A stretch of 64,000 bases of DNA from an uncultured Curvibacter sp. (GCA_903828535.1 CAIKMN010000010.1:62001-126000), one strand, 5' to 3'. Counted from the first letter of the stretch, positions 1-8,199 are shown. A program made the numbers and translations. The notes: generated from the letters alone by a model not told the origin.

Positions 1-1
1 T

Positions 2-106
2 GAAGAAGTAGCGCATCCTGAAATTGTGCTGCCTCCCCGACAGCACCACGAAGATTACGCCCGCAACCCGATGCCTGAAGACCTCTTGGTGCCGCAAAAA
101 TACTGA
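2..106 (+). CDS. C-terminal end of an unidentified protein (partial)
   Basis: An open frame enters from the left edge and runs 34 codons to a TGA, ending in the residues LLVPQKY. Only this tail is visible. It is rich in Pro, Glu and His and shows no motif I recognise, so I give no function. The stop lies 12 bases before the ATG of the CorA-like gene, so the two could be co-transcribed. Confidence 0.45.
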   Translation, partial: EEVAHPEIVLPPRQHHEDYARNPMPEDLLVPQKY

Positions 107-118
107 TATAACCGCGGG

Positions 119-1144
119 ATGATTTTGGCACCCCATCCCTACGGCTCCGACAAAGACGGGTTGATTTGCGGCTTTTTGTTTCAACCAGGTCAAACTGGAC
201 AGCCCATTAATTTGGCAGGCGCCAAAGATTGGTTAAAGCGCCGAAGCAACGCTGACTCGGACCCTTCTTCCTCCGGGTTTGTCTGGCTCCACTTCAACTT
301 GAGCGACGCCAAGGCCGAGGATTGGATCAAAACCAACCTGCCCGTCGTGCCGGAATTTTTCGAGGCCTTGCACACCGGCACTCGCTCCACCCGCATCGAA
401 GACGCCGCCGACAATTTGGTGGCGGTGGTCAACGACGTCACCTTTGATTTCACCTTTGACCCCAGCGAAATCGGCACGCTTTGGGTGAACGTGGGGCCTG
501 AGTTGGCGGTGTCCGCCAGACTTCACCCTTTGAAGTCAATCGACCAACTTCGTCACTCCGTGGTGGCCGGGAAAACCTTCAACTCCTCCGTGGCCTTTTT
601 GAACCAACTCATGCACGACCAGGGCGACGTGCTGGTGCGCATCGTGCGAGAGGCCACGCTGAAAGTTGACGAGCTAGAAGATGCATGGTTGGCAGGGCGA
701 TGGCACAAAAAACGCATGGATTTGGGCAATATGCGCCGTTTGCTGGTGCGCTTGCGACGACTTTTAGCACCAGAACCGGCGGCCTTGTTTCGGCTTCTTC
801 GCAACCCACCGCAATGGGTTCAAGAAGAGGACTTGGAAGAGTTGCGGCAAGCCACGGAAGAATTTTCCTTGGTCATTCAAGACGGCTCGGAGTTACAAGA
901 GCGCATCAAATTGTTACAAGAAGAAGTGGCGGCTTTGGTCAATGAACAGACCAATAAAAGCGTGTTCACTTTGACCATCGTGACCGTTCTGGCACTGCCA
1001 GTGAACATGGTGGCGGGTCTTTTTGGCATGAACGTCGGCGGTATTCCGCTGGCTGACCATCCCAATGGCTTTTTTTGGGTCGTGGGCACCCTGATCGTCT
1101 TCACCTTGCTGGCCTGCTGGCTGGTTTGGCGCCGGACCGATTGA
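119..1144 (+). CDS. CorA/ZntB-family metal cation transporter
   Basis: Likely inner-membrane divalent-cation channel or transporter of the CorA superfamily. The 341 residues have the family layout: a long soluble alpha/beta N-terminal domain, a charged helical stretch (about 170-280), and two membrane helices at the end (about 282-303 and 319-337). The diagnostic GMN motif closes the first helix (residues 303-305, context FGMNVGG), followed by a short loop. Length fits ZntB/CorA proteins. The sequence does not decide between zinc, magnesium and other metals; the GMNVGG form is common in the ZntB-like branch. The start codon has no clear ribosome binding site. A 141-base gap separates it from the signalling operon, so a functional link is not implied. 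Confidence 0.85.
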   Translation: MILAPHPYGSDKDGLICGFLFQPGQTGQPINLAGAKDWLKRRSNADSDPSSSGFVWLHFNLSDAKAEDWIKTNLPVVPEFFEALHTGTRSTRIEDAADNLVAVVNDVTFDFTFDPSEIGTLWVNVGPELAVSARLHPLKSIDQLRHSVVAGKTFNSSVAFLNQLMHDQGDVLVRIVREATLKVDELEDAWLAGRWHKKRMDLGNMRRLLVRLRRLLAPEPAALFRLLRNPPQWVQEEDLEELRQATEEFSLVIQDGSELQERIKLLQEEVAALVNEQTNKSVFTLTIVTVLALPVNMVAGLFGMNVGGIPLADHPNGFFWVVGTLIVFTLLACWLVWRRTD

Positions 1145-1182
1145 CAGCGAATGGCGCCAATTTGGCGATAGGCGTCATTCTC

Positions 1183-1249
1183 CTGACACAACTGTGAATT
1201 AACGTAACAAATCTCTCGTCGTGAGAGGGGCGGTGTTTGTCTGCACCGC
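1183..1249 (+). promoter_or_regulatory. Possible promoter and leader hairpin of the Sia-like operon
   Basis: The gap before the SiaB-like gene has a weak sigma-70-like pair (CTGACA at 1183-1188, TAACAA at 1205-1210, spacing 16). It is followed by two small hairpins, CTCTC/GAGAG around 1213-1227 and GCGGTG/CACCGC at 1230-1235 and 1244-1249. The promoter match is poor; the location at the head of a four-gene operon is the main support. Confidence 0.25.
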
Positions 1250-1285
1250 TGTCCACCGTCACGCCCCTGGGGCAAGGATTTGGTT

Positions 1286-1924
1286 ATGACCACTAGTCAA
1301 TTACTTAACGGGGATTCTTATCTCCGTTTTCGCAAAGAATTGGACGACCGCGGGATCGTTTTTTCTTACAGCGGTTATCTGAACGAAGCCATTTTGACCG
1401 GCATTGGCAACGCGTTGCGCACCAAGATGGAGATGGATCACACCGACGCCAAAGTGCAGCGCAGCGTGTTCTCGTCCTTTGTCGAACAAGTGCAAAACGT
1501 GATTCGTTACTCCGCCGAAAAGATTCCGCCAGAAGAATTGCAGGCCCAAGAGGCAGCGGTCTCTGGTGCCCCCGCTGCCAGTCAAGAGGCTGCTGAAGCC
1601 GAAGAGCAAAAAGCCCTTTCCTACGGCTTGGTGACGGTCGGTGAGTACGTCAACGGTCCCCGTTTCGTGACCTGCTGCAACATGGTTCACGCCAAAGACA
1701 CCGAAAAGCTCAAAGCCCAACTGGACTCCATCCGTGGCTTGGACCGCAAAGAACTCGGCGCGATGATGCGTCAACAACTCAAAGACGGGCCGCCAGAGGG
1801 CTCCAAAGGCGCCGGCGTGGGCTTCATCCAAATGGCCCGTGAGGCCAATGGCAATTGGGAATACGACATTGTCAAAGGCGCCACCGAAGGTTTTGATTTC
1901 TTCTGCTTTGAAGCACATTTTTAA
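1286..1924 (+). CDS. SiaB-family protein kinase (GHKL-like, DUF6272)
   Basis: Predicted cytoplasmic serine/threonine kinase of the anti-sigma type, expected to phosphorylate the SiaC-like protein encoded 9 bases downstream. The 212-residue protein has a degenerate N-box (E67...N71 in EQVQN) and a glycine-rich lid (GSKGAGVGF, about 172-180), separated by an Ala/Glu-rich insert (about 88-107). In the Pseudomonas SiaABCD system, SiaB opposes the phosphatase SiaA. I chose ATG 1286 because AAGGA at 1274-1278 sits 7 bases upstream; a TTG at 1280 in the same frame is less likely. It heads a four-gene cluster with very short gaps. Family assignment is from motif and context, not a database search. 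Confidence 0.75.
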   Translation: MTTSQLLNGDSYLRFRKELDDRGIVFSYSGYLNEAILTGIGNALRTKMEMDHTDAKVQRSVFSSFVEQVQNVIRYSAEKIPPEELQAQEAAVSGAPAASQEAAEAEEQKALSYGLVTVGEYVNGPRFVTCCNMVHAKDTEKLKAQLDSIRGLDRKELGAMMRQQLKDGPPEGSKGAGVGFIQMAREANGNWEYDIVKGATEGFDFFCFEAHF

Positions 1925-1933
1925 GAGGCCCCC

Positions 1934-2314
1934 ATGGAAAACATCAACATTGCCGCTACGGCCCGCACCCCCGCCTTGTCTTTGGATGTGGCTTCGCGCG
2001 TCTTCACCTTAGAAGGCGAGTCTTATCCCGAAGACACCAAAAAGTTTTACGAAGCCCCGATCGCCCAGGTACAAGACTTTTTGTCACAAAGCCACGATGG
2101 CACGGTCACCTGCCAATTCAAGCTGAAGTATTTCAACAGCTCGTCGGCCAAGGTCATCATGGACTTGTTCACCTCGATGGAGTCTTCTGCAGAAGCAGGC
2201 AACAGTGTGATGGTCGAATGGCACCACATTGCCGACGACGACAACATGCAGGAACTGGGCGAAGAGTTCTCCGAAGAACTCAATGCCGCCAATTTCAAAC
2301 TGGTTCCTTTCTAA
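1934..2314 (+). CDS. SiaC-like DUF1987 partner-switch protein
   Basis: A small (126-residue) acidic protein of the SiaC/DUF1987 family, which acts like an anti-sigma-factor antagonist. In Pseudomonas, unphosphorylated SiaC binds the N-terminal stalk of the diguanylate cyclase SiaD and activates it. SiaB phosphorylates SiaC and SiaA dephosphorylates it. Family traits here are the PEDTKKFYEP-like segment (about 32-41) and the FNSSSAK motif (67-73), whose Ser cluster is the likely phosphosite region. AGAGG before the ATG is a plausible ribosome binding site. The next gene is a class III cyclase rather than a GGDEF protein, so the partner may be different here. Confidence 0.8.
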   Translation: MENINIAATARTPALSLDVASRVFTLEGESYPEDTKKFYEAPIAQVQDFLSQSHDGTVTCQFKLKYFNSSSAKVIMDLFTSMESSAEAGNSVMVEWHHIADDDNMQELGEEFSEELNAANFKLVPF

Positions 2315-2337
2315 GCAGCGCCTCTTTTTAAGACCCT

Positions 2338-3378
2338 ATGGAAGACTCTTCCGTTCTTCGTAAAGAAGAAGACATTCTGGTGGCGTATCAAACGCTGATC
2401 GCCAACCAGCCCGACAACGTTGCCCCGCATCAAGTGACCGCTTTGGTGGGCCACTACGCCAAGTTGTTGAAAAGCTTCTCGCGACAACTGCGCATCAGTG
2501 ACAAAAACGAGCAACGCCTTCATACGATTTCGGAAGAGTTGGAAATAGAGCGCAAAAAGATGGAAGGCATCGCCGACCAACTCTCTAAATACCTGCCCAC
2601 ACAGATTTACGAATCCATCTTTTCTGGCGATCAGACCTTTGAGATCAAAACCCGTCGCAAACTCTTAACGGTCTTTTTTTCAGACATTCAAGGTTTCACG
2701 CAGATCTCTTCGATTTTGCAACCGGAGGTCTTGACGCATTACATCAACCGTTACTTCTCCGAGTTGTCTGCGATTGCCGCCAAACACGGCGGCACGATCG
2801 ACAAATACATTGGCGACGCGATGATGATCTTTTTTGGTGACCCCGAGTCCCGAGGCGAACAAGAAGACGCCCTGGCTTGTGTGCGCATGGCCGTTGAAAT
2901 GCAAGCCCGCCTGGCACAACTCAACGCCGAGTGGGAAAGCGAAGGCTTGCAGTATCCCCTGATCACCCGCATTGGCATCAACACCGGTTGGTGCAACGTC
3001 GGCAACTTTGGCTCCACCGACCGCATGGCTTACACCATCATTGGCGGCGAGGTTAATTTGGCCGCTCGAATTGAAAGCAAATGCGAGCCCGGCGGCGTGT
3101 TGATGTCTTTTGACACCTATGCCTTGGTCAAAGATTTCTTCGAAATGGAAGAACGCGAGTTGTTGTCTCTGAAGGGCATCAGCCGGCCCGTTCAAACCTA
3201 TACCGTTCGCCGCATGCTGACCAAAAAGGAACAGCAAGAGCAACCGATTGATTTGCAAATTCCGGGTCAAGAACCCATCCGCATTAAAACCCCCGAGTTG
3301 ACGCTCCCCGAGCGTTTGAATTTGATTGAAGACTTGAAACGCACTGTTCAAAAACTGGAAGGAATCTCCCATGATTGA
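2338..3378 (+). CDS. Class III adenylate cyclase with SiaD-like coiled-coil stalk
   Basis: Predicted soluble cyclase making cAMP from ATP. Residues 1-95 are helical and include the stalk YAKLLKSFSRQLRISDKNEQ (40-59), which resembles the stalk before the GGDEF domain of SiaD and related effectors. The catalytic domain spans about 105-292. It keeps the metal aspartates D116 (FSDIQGFT) and D160 (YIGDAMM), the adenine-selecting pair K156 and T233 (AYTIIGG), and the transition-state residues N240 and R244 (VNLAAR). These favour ATP over GTP. A short C-terminal tail follows (about 295-346). There is no membrane segment. The gene lies 23 bases after the SiaC-like gene and overlaps the phosphatase gene by 8 bases, so co-translation is likely. 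Confidence 0.88.
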   Translation: MEDSSVLRKEEDILVAYQTLIANQPDNVAPHQVTALVGHYAKLLKSFSRQLRISDKNEQRLHTISEELEIERKKMEGIADQLSKYLPTQIYESIFSGDQTFEIKTRRKLLTVFFSDIQGFTQISSILQPEVLTHYINRYFSELSAIAAKHGGTIDKYIGDAMMIFFGDPESRGEQEDALACVRMAVEMQARLAQLNAEWESEGLQYPLITRIGINTGWCNVGNFGSTDRMAYTIIGGEVNLAARIESKCEPGGVLMSFDTYALVKDFFEMEERELLSLKGISRPVQTYTVRRMLTKKEQQEQPIDLQIPGQEPIRIKTPELTLPERLNLIEDLKRTVQKLEGISHD

Positions 3379-4579
3379 GAAAAAAGTCAGCACCATTTTC
3401 CGCGAACAATGGTCGGTCCCCATGACCTACAAATGCGGTCAATTGATCGAGGCCCTGCGCAAAGACGACACCACCGTCGTCGTCCCTGTGGTCGACGACG
3501 CGGGCGTGCCGGTCGGTTTGATCGACAAACAAGCCGCTCTGGTTTTGGCGTCCAACCCCTTGCATTACTCGGTGTTGCAAAACAAGAGCGTGCGCGGTTT
3601 GATGATGGACAAATACGCCACCTTTGACGAGAACACCAGCATTGACGATGTGTCCTCACAAATGATTGAAGAAGGTTTTTCCTTGAGCCAAGGCGGCTTC
3701 TTGATCACGCGTGACGGCCAATACATTGGCATTGGCGCCAACACCGACACCTTGAATTACCTGGTGGAAGCAAACACCCAACGGGCCCACGAAATGGCCG
3801 AGCTGAACGAAGAAATGATGGACAGCGTCAAGTACGCCAGCCGCATTCAAACCAGCTTGCTGCCCACCCGCGAACAACTACAAGCCCATTTCAGCTCCAT
3901 GGATGTCATCTGGGACCCCCGCGACATCGTTGGCGGTGACGTGTATTGGCGTTCGGAAGATGTGGGCAAAAACCACTTTACGGTGGCGTTGATTGACTGC
4001 ACGGGCCACGGCGTTCCTGGTGCCTTGATGTCCATGTTGGTGATCAGCACCTTGAAGCGTGTTTATTCTGAAGAGCCCGATATCTCTCCTGGCAACGCAC
4101 TGGCCAAATTAGGCAACTTGGTGCGCTCAGCGCTGAACCAAGACCGCGATGACTGTGAGTCCAACGACGGTTTCGACGCTGGCATTTGCAAAATCGACTT
4201 GGCCAATAAAAAGGTCATCTTCTCGGGCGCACGCACGAATTGTTTTGTCGTCCCCCGTGACAACGAACCGGTCCTGCGTGTCCCGGGCGAAAAGCTGGCC
4301 TTGGGATATCCCGGCACCACGCCCTACACTGCCCTGGAAGAATTCGAGTTGTCTTATGAAAATTACAGCTTGTTTACCATGGCTTCCGACGGTATTTTCG
4401 ACCAACCAGGTGGCCCCCGCCGCATTGCTTACGGACCGAAACGCTTTGCTGAATTGGTCGAAGCCAATCGCTTGGGCAGCGCCCAGCAAATGATGCAATC
4501 GCTTTACCAAGCCGCCACCGAGTGGCGCGGGCAAGAAGTTCGTCGTGACGACTTATCGGCCATGGCCTTCATCGTTTAA
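3371..4579 (+). CDS. CBS-domain PP2C (SpoIIE-type) phosphatase, SiaA-like
   Basis: Predicted serine phosphatase expected to reset the SiaC-like protein. Residues about 10-128 form a pair of CBS domains, which usually sense adenine nucleotides. A short coiled coil (about 135-163) leads into a SpoIIE/PP2C domain (about 165-402). Metal-binding aspartates are visible at D190 (VGGDVYW), D209 (IDCTGHG), D340 (ASDGIFD) and D393/D394 (RRDDLS). Pseudomonas SiaA instead is a membrane protein with HAMP and PP2C domains, so the input here seems cytoplasmic. The ATG at 3371 lies within the end of the cyclase gene, preceded by GGAA. A strong terminator follows. Confidence 0.87.
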   Translation: MIEKKVSTIFREQWSVPMTYKCGQLIEALRKDDTTVVVPVVDDAGVPVGLIDKQAALVLASNPLHYSVLQNKSVRGLMMDKYATFDENTSIDDVSSQMIEEGFSLSQGGFLITRDGQYIGIGANTDTLNYLVEANTQRAHEMAELNEEMMDSVKYASRIQTSLLPTREQLQAHFSSMDVIWDPRDIVGGDVYWRSEDVGKNHFTVALIDCTGHGVPGALMSMLVISTLKRVYSEEPDISPGNALAKLGNLVRSALNQDRDDCESNDGFDAGICKIDLANKKVIFSGARTNCFVVPRDNEPVLRVPGEKLALGYPGTTPYTALEEFELSYENYSLFTMASDGIFDQPGGPRRIAYGPKRFAELVEANRLGSAQQMMQSLYQAATEWRGQEVRRDDLSAMAFIV

Positions 4580-4592
4580 ATTCAACCCATAG

Positions 4593-4628
4593 AAAAAGCC
4601 CACCGGGTTAGAGGTGGGCTTTTTTTTG
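4593..4628. terminator. Bidirectional rho-independent terminator
   Basis: A 12-base-pair stem (A-rich start then AGCCCACC, 4593-4604; GGTGGGCT then T-run, 4613-4624) closes an 8-base loop and is followed by T residues. The A-run on the left allows it to work on the minus strand as well. It separates the convergent Sia-like operon and metallophosphoesterase gene. Confidence 0.9.
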
Positions 4629-4660
4629 GCTGATTTTGCCGTTTTTTGGTTATGTCCTGT

Positions 4661-5548
4661 TCAGACAGCCACGGCTTCCCGAACGGGTGTCGAGAGTGTT
4701 CCCAAGCGTATGTTTTCTAAATCGGGGTGCCAATTGATGATTTCCAAGTGGCCGTCCATGTGCTCGACCAAAGCGCTTCGGCTCTCGACCCAATCCCCGT
4801 CATTGCAATACAAAATGCCGTCGATCTCTCGCATTTGAGCGCGGTGAATGTGGCCGCACACCACGCCGTTGTAGCCCCGTTTGGCCGCTTCATGGGACAC
4901 CGCGACTTCAAAGTCGGTGACGTAGTTCAAGGCCGTTTTGACTCGGTGCTTCAAGTACTGAGACAAAGACCAATAGGGCAAGCCCAATTTGGCGCGCCAG
5001 TGATTCAGATGGCGGTTCAATTTCAGCACCAAGGTGTAGGCGTTGTCGCCTAAGTAGGCCAACCACTTGGCATATTGAATGACACCGTCGAAATGGTCCC
5101 CGTGAATCACCCACAAGCGACGGCCATCCACCGTCGTGTGGACCGCTTCCTCATGCACTTCCACACCACCAAAAGAGTGGTTAAAAAAGTCACGCGCAAA
5201 TTCATCGTGGTTGCCTGGCACGTAGATCACTTGACAGCCCTTGCGGGCGCGACGCAATAATTTTTGCACCACGTCGTTGTGGCTTTGTGGCCAAAACCAA
5301 CCGCGTTTCAACTGCCAGCCGTCGATGATGTCACCGACCAAATACAGTTTGTCGCTGGGGAATTCTTTCAAGAACGACAAAACTTCTTCAGCTTGGCAGC
5401 CCGGTGTGCCCAAATGCAAATCCGAAATAAAGACGGCTCGGTAGCGAATTTTGCCTTCGCCATCATCGTCTGATGACAACGAATTGGCGTCATCCACAAA
5501 GGAGGTTATCGATGGCATGGAAATGAATTCATCCACTTTTTTGAGCAT
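4661..5548 (-). CDS. LpxH/PlcP-family metallophosphoesterase (probable PlcP-type phospholipase C)
   Basis: Calcineurin-like phosphoesterase of the COG2908 type. The 295 residues carry the metal motifs DLH (D43, H45), GD (D73), GNHDE (N113, H114), GDHFD (H149 nearby) and GHIH (H233, H235). LpxH cleaves UDP-diacylglucosamine in lipid A synthesis. The related PlcP removes phospholipid head groups to give diacylglycerol under phosphate starvation. The segments WFWPQSHNDVVQK and YWSLSQYLK, and a GT4 glycosyltransferase and ugd within 6 kb, favour PlcP. The extra N-terminal 35 residues are poorly conserved-looking. The start has AGG 9 bases upstream. It is divergent from ugd across a Pho-box-like inverted repeat. 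LpxH cannot be excluded by eye. Confidence 0.75.
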   Translation of the reverse strand: MLKKVDEFISMPSITSFVDDANSLSSDDDGEGKIRYRAVFISDLHLGTPGCQAEEVLSFLKEFPSDKLYLVGDIIDGWQLKRGWFWPQSHNDVVQKLLRRARKGCQVIYVPGNHDEFARDFFNHSFGGVEVHEEAVHTTVDGRRLWVIHGDHFDGVIQYAKWLAYLGDNAYTLVLKLNRHLNHWRAKLGLPYWSLSQYLKHRVKTALNYVTDFEVAVSHEAAKRGYNGVVCGHIHRAQMREIDGILYCNDGDWVESRSALVEHMDGHLEIINWHPDLENIRLGTLSTPVREAVAV

Positions 5549-5608
5549 GTCTTACCTGCTGTAGTCGCAACCGTTTGGTCTTTTATGCTCATAGTGTCCC
5601 GTTGGATG

Positions 5609-5680
5609 ATGACGAATTCATGTCAATCGCCCGTTTGTTTTTGACATGGTTTTGCCTTGAAACCGACATGAATTCGTCAC
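5609..5680. promoter_or_regulatory. Inverted repeat of two outward-facing Pho-box-like elements
   Basis: A perfect 15-base inverted repeat (TGACGAATTCATGTC at 5610-5624; GACATGAATTCGTCA at 5665-5679) lies between the divergent phosphoesterase and ugd genes. Read toward each gene, each arm has a 7-4-7 layout like the PhoB site CTGTCAT-N4-CTGTCAT. On the minus strand it is TTGACAT-GAAT-TCGTCAT (5626-5609); on the plus strand CCGACAT-GAAT-TCGTCAC (5663-5680). Each heptamer matches 5 of 7. The second half CGTCAT/CGTCAC is best. Control by PhoB is inferred; another dimeric regulator could bind. Confidence 0.5.
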
Positions 5681-5717
5681 TCAATTTCACTAGCCTTCAT
5701 GCCATGGAGGTTTTCAC

Positions 5718-7133
5718 ATGAATGTGACTGTGATTGGTGCCGGCTACGTCGGTTTGGTAAGTGCTGTTTGTTTTGCCGATTTGGGCCACAACGTGGTGTG
5801 CATTGATGTCGATGCGCAAAAAATCGAAATGCTCAAACGCGGTGAGGTGCCGATTTACGAGCCCGGCTTGTCCACCTTAATTGAGCGCAACGTGGCTGCC
5901 GAACGTTTGCAATTCACCATGGACATGGCGCAAGCCGTTGCCCATGCCCAGCTGCAATTCATCGCGGTGGGTACCCCGCCAGATGAGGACGGCGCAGCCG
6001 ATTTGCAATATGTCCTCCAAGTGGCTGAGAACATTGCCGGCCACATGTCGCGCTTCACGGTGATCGTGAACAAATCGACGGTGCCCGTTGGCACCGCCGA
6101 CCGGGTTGCTGAACGGGTGCGCGCCCGCCTGACTGAGCGTGGTGTCTCACCTGCATTTGCCGTGGTGTCAAATCCTGAGTTTCTAAAAGAAGGCGCCGCC
6201 ATTGAAGACTTCATGCGCCCTGACCGCATCGTCGTCGGCGCCGATGCGAACGTTGAAGGCGACCGCGCCTTTGAGTTGATGCGCCGACTTTACGCACCGA
6301 TCAACCGCAACCACGACCGGTTGTTCCGGCTCTCGGTGCGCAGCGCCGAGTTGACCAAATACGCCTCGAATGCCATGTTGGCGACCCGCATCAGCTTCAT
6401 GAACGAGCTGGCCAACTTGGCCGATGTGGTGGGCGCCGACATCGAGCAAGTGCGCTTGGGCATGGGCTCTGACAAACGCATTGGCTATGACTTTTTATAC
6501 GCCGGTACCGGCTACGGCGGCTCTTGCTTCCCCAAAGATGTCCAGGCCTTGCAGCGCACAGCCCAGCAAAATGGTCATCCCATGCGTGTCTTGCAAGCCG
6601 TGGAAGACGCCAACGAGGCACAACAAAATATTTTGGTCGACAAGCTGACGCAGCGACTGGGTCAAGACCTGAACGGTAAAACGTTCGCGATATGGGGGCT
6701 GGCCTTCAAGCCCAACACCGACGACATGCGCCAAGCACCAAGCCGAAAAATTATTCGCACGTTGTTGGAGCGAGGTGCCCGCGTTCGTGCCTATGACCCT
6801 GTCGCAACGCACGAGGCTCAACGAAGCTTGGCGCTTGACTTTGCCGATCGCCCTGACCTGCTCCAGCACCTGAGCTATGCCAACAGCGCAGCCGATGCAT
6901 TGCCCGGCGCTGACGCTTTGCTTTTGGTCACTGAGTGGAAAGAGTTCCGCGGCTTCAACCTCAGCGCACTCAAGATCGCTTTGAAGCAAGCCTTGATTTT
7001 TGACGGCCGCAATCAATACGATCCCCAAGTGATGGTGGATGAGGGCATTGAGTATTTCGGCATCGGCCGAGGCACCGACCTGGGTCGAACCCATGAGCCC
7101 CGCTTGGACGACGACGAGTTGCTGGCCGCTTAA
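5718..7133 (+). CDS. ugd: UDP-glucose 6-dehydrogenase
   Basis: Oxidises UDP-glucose to UDP-glucuronate with two NAD+ in the cytoplasm. The 471-residue protein has the N-terminal Rossmann motif GAGYVG (7-12), the conserved NPEFLKEG segment (152-159), the catalytic cysteine C270 in [10 protein letters not shown], and the C-terminal [10 protein letters not shown] nucleotide-binding segment. Length is typical of bacterial Ugd. GGAGG at 5706-5710 with 7-base spacing fixes the start. Its neighbours suggest the UDP-glucuronate may feed glycolipid synthesis by the GT4 enzyme 3.6 kb downstream, though capsule or LPS use is equally possible. A strong terminator follows. Confidence 0.95.
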   Translation: MNVTVIGAGYVGLVSAVCFADLGHNVVCIDVDAQKIEMLKRGEVPIYEPGLSTLIERNVAAERLQFTMDMAQAVAHAQLQFIAVGTPPDEDGAADLQYVLQVAENIAGHMSRFTVIVNKSTVPVGTADRVAERVRARLTERGVSPAFAVVSNPEFLKEGAAIEDFMRPDRIVVGADANVEGDRAFELMRRLYAPINRNHDRLFRLSVRSAELTKYASNAMLATRISFMNELANLADVVGADIEQVRLGMGSDKRIGYDFLYAGTGYGGSCFPKDVQALQRTAQQNGHPMRVLQAVEDANEAQQNILVDKLTQRLGQDLNGKTFAIWGLAFKPNTDDMRQAPSRKIIRTLLERGARVRAYDPVATHEAQRSLALDFADRPDLLQHLSYANSAADALPGADALLLVTEWKEFRGFNLSALKIALKQALIFDGRNQYDPQVMVDEGIEYFGIGRGTDLGRTHEPRLDDDELLAA

Positions 7134-7135
7134 CC

Positions 7136-7171
7136 CGTCGCTACGTCGCTACGTCCCTACGTCCCCACGTC
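7136..7171. repeat. Short 8-base tandem repeat
   Basis: Four to five imperfect copies of an 8-base unit (CTACGTCG, CTACGTCG-like, CTACGTCC, CCACGTCG) follow directly after the ugd stop codon. No gene is contained. It may be simple slippage sequence. Confidence 0.7.
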
Positions 7172-7191
7172 GACACCCATCGACAGCCTAC

Positions 7192-7217
7192 AAAAGCCCC
7201 GATATGGGGCTTTTTTT
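7192..7217. terminator. Rho-independent terminator between ugd and psd
   Basis: Stem AAAAGCCCC (7192-7200) and GGGGCTTTT (7206-7214) around loop GATAT, with T residues on the plus strand and A residues giving T on the minus strand. It can serve both convergent genes; the last bases overlap the psd stop codon region. Confidence 0.9.
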
Positions 7218-8142
7218 AAGTGGGCAGATCGATCAAGGCCTGACCCGCTTTGATCCAAGCACCCACCTCGATCCCCTCGGCCAAGGTACATCCTTTGGGC
7301 GCAAACACAATGATGGTCGAGCCGTGCTGGAACCAGCCCAACTCTTGGCCCTTGCTCATGCGCGTGTCGCAAGGGAACTCGTTAGGGCCCTTGTAGCCCA
7401 CGTGCAACAGCAAATTAAGGAAATGCAAGCGCAGGCTGGCCACGAGGATGGCGGCGACAGGCACCATCGCGATGGGCGTGTTGCCTTGGTCCAAACGGGT
7501 GTGAATGGCTGCCCGTTCATTTTTGCAAAATAAGCGCTCGACGCGCTTCAACGCAATGGGGTTGACGTTCCAAGTGTCGCCGGCCGTGTGCGTGACATGC
7601 TCAACCCGTCCGTTAGCAGGCGCGTGAAAGCGGTGGTACATAAAGGACGTCAAGCGCAAGGTGACAAATAGGCCGTCTCTGTAAATCTCGGCCCGTGCGG
7701 GGTCGCCAAACAAGTCTGACACCGTATACGGGAAGCCTTTGGCTTGCCAAATGTCCAGCCCTTGCGCACTGCCACAGGCCCCCACAATGGCGTCACAGGG
7801 GCTGGCCAGCACCAAGGGGTCGGGGTTGAAGGGACGAGCGCCCTCTTTGAGTTCGCGGATGAAACAATCGTGCAGGCTGTCAAATTCGGTTTTTTTGGCT
7901 TCGCTCAAATCAAGATCCGAGAACGCCTTCCAGACCGCAATCGAGGCATCGCGGATAAAGGGGTTTTTGATTTTGCTGAACCACCCCATAAATCGCGTCA
8001 GCGTGATGCGTGGGAGGCGGTTGGTTAACAAAAAGTTCAAATCTTCTTGTTGAAAGAACGCTTTGAAACTTTGTTCAAAGCGCTCAAAGCCCTTCTGTGA
8101 AGGCTTCGGTGGGTTTAGTGAGCCGGATTTTTCGTTTTTCAT
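7216..8142 (-). CDS. psd: Phosphatidylserine decarboxylase
   Basis: Converts phosphatidylserine to phosphatidylethanolamine at the inner membrane using a pyruvoyl group made by self-cleavage. The 308-residue proenzyme shows the proposed self-processing triad: D117 (SPCDAIV), H170/H173 (YHRFH) and S275. The cleavage motif is HGST (273-276) instead of the LGST of the E. coli enzyme; the Gly-Ser bond and the catalytic Ser are kept. Length fits the family. It is the only gene here for a standard phospholipid step. It is divergent from the class III aminotransferase gene (57-base gap). No strong ribosome binding site is visible. Confidence 0.93.
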   Translation of the reverse strand: MKNEKSGSLNPPKPSQKGFERFEQSFKAFFQQEDLNFLLTNRLPRITLTRFMGWFSKIKNPFIRDASIAVWKAFSDLDLSEAKKTEFDSLHDCFIRELKEGARPFNPDPLVLASPCDAIVGACGSAQGLDIWQAKGFPYTVSDLFGDPARAEIYRDGLFVTLRLTSFMYHRFHAPANGRVEHVTHTAGDTWNVNPIALKRVERLFCKNERAAIHTRLDQGNTPIAMVPVAAILVASLRLHFLNLLLHVGYKGPNEFPCDTRMSKGQELGWFQHGSTIIVFAPKGCTLAEGIEVGAWIKAGQALIDLPT

Positions 8143-8199
8143 GAGCTTGTCAAAAAAGGGGGTTACACCAGAGTGTCTTAAAAACTAAATGAAACTGTC

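Noticed and set aside
2680-3423. 247-codon frame opposite the cyclase gene
   Set aside because: Antisense of a gene with intact catalytic motifs; no support for coding.
5517-5535. Third copy of the GAATTC-containing operator inside the phosphoesterase gene
   Set aside because: ATGAATTCAT occurs at 5523-5532 but lacks the GAC/GTC ends and is explained by coding for DEFIS.
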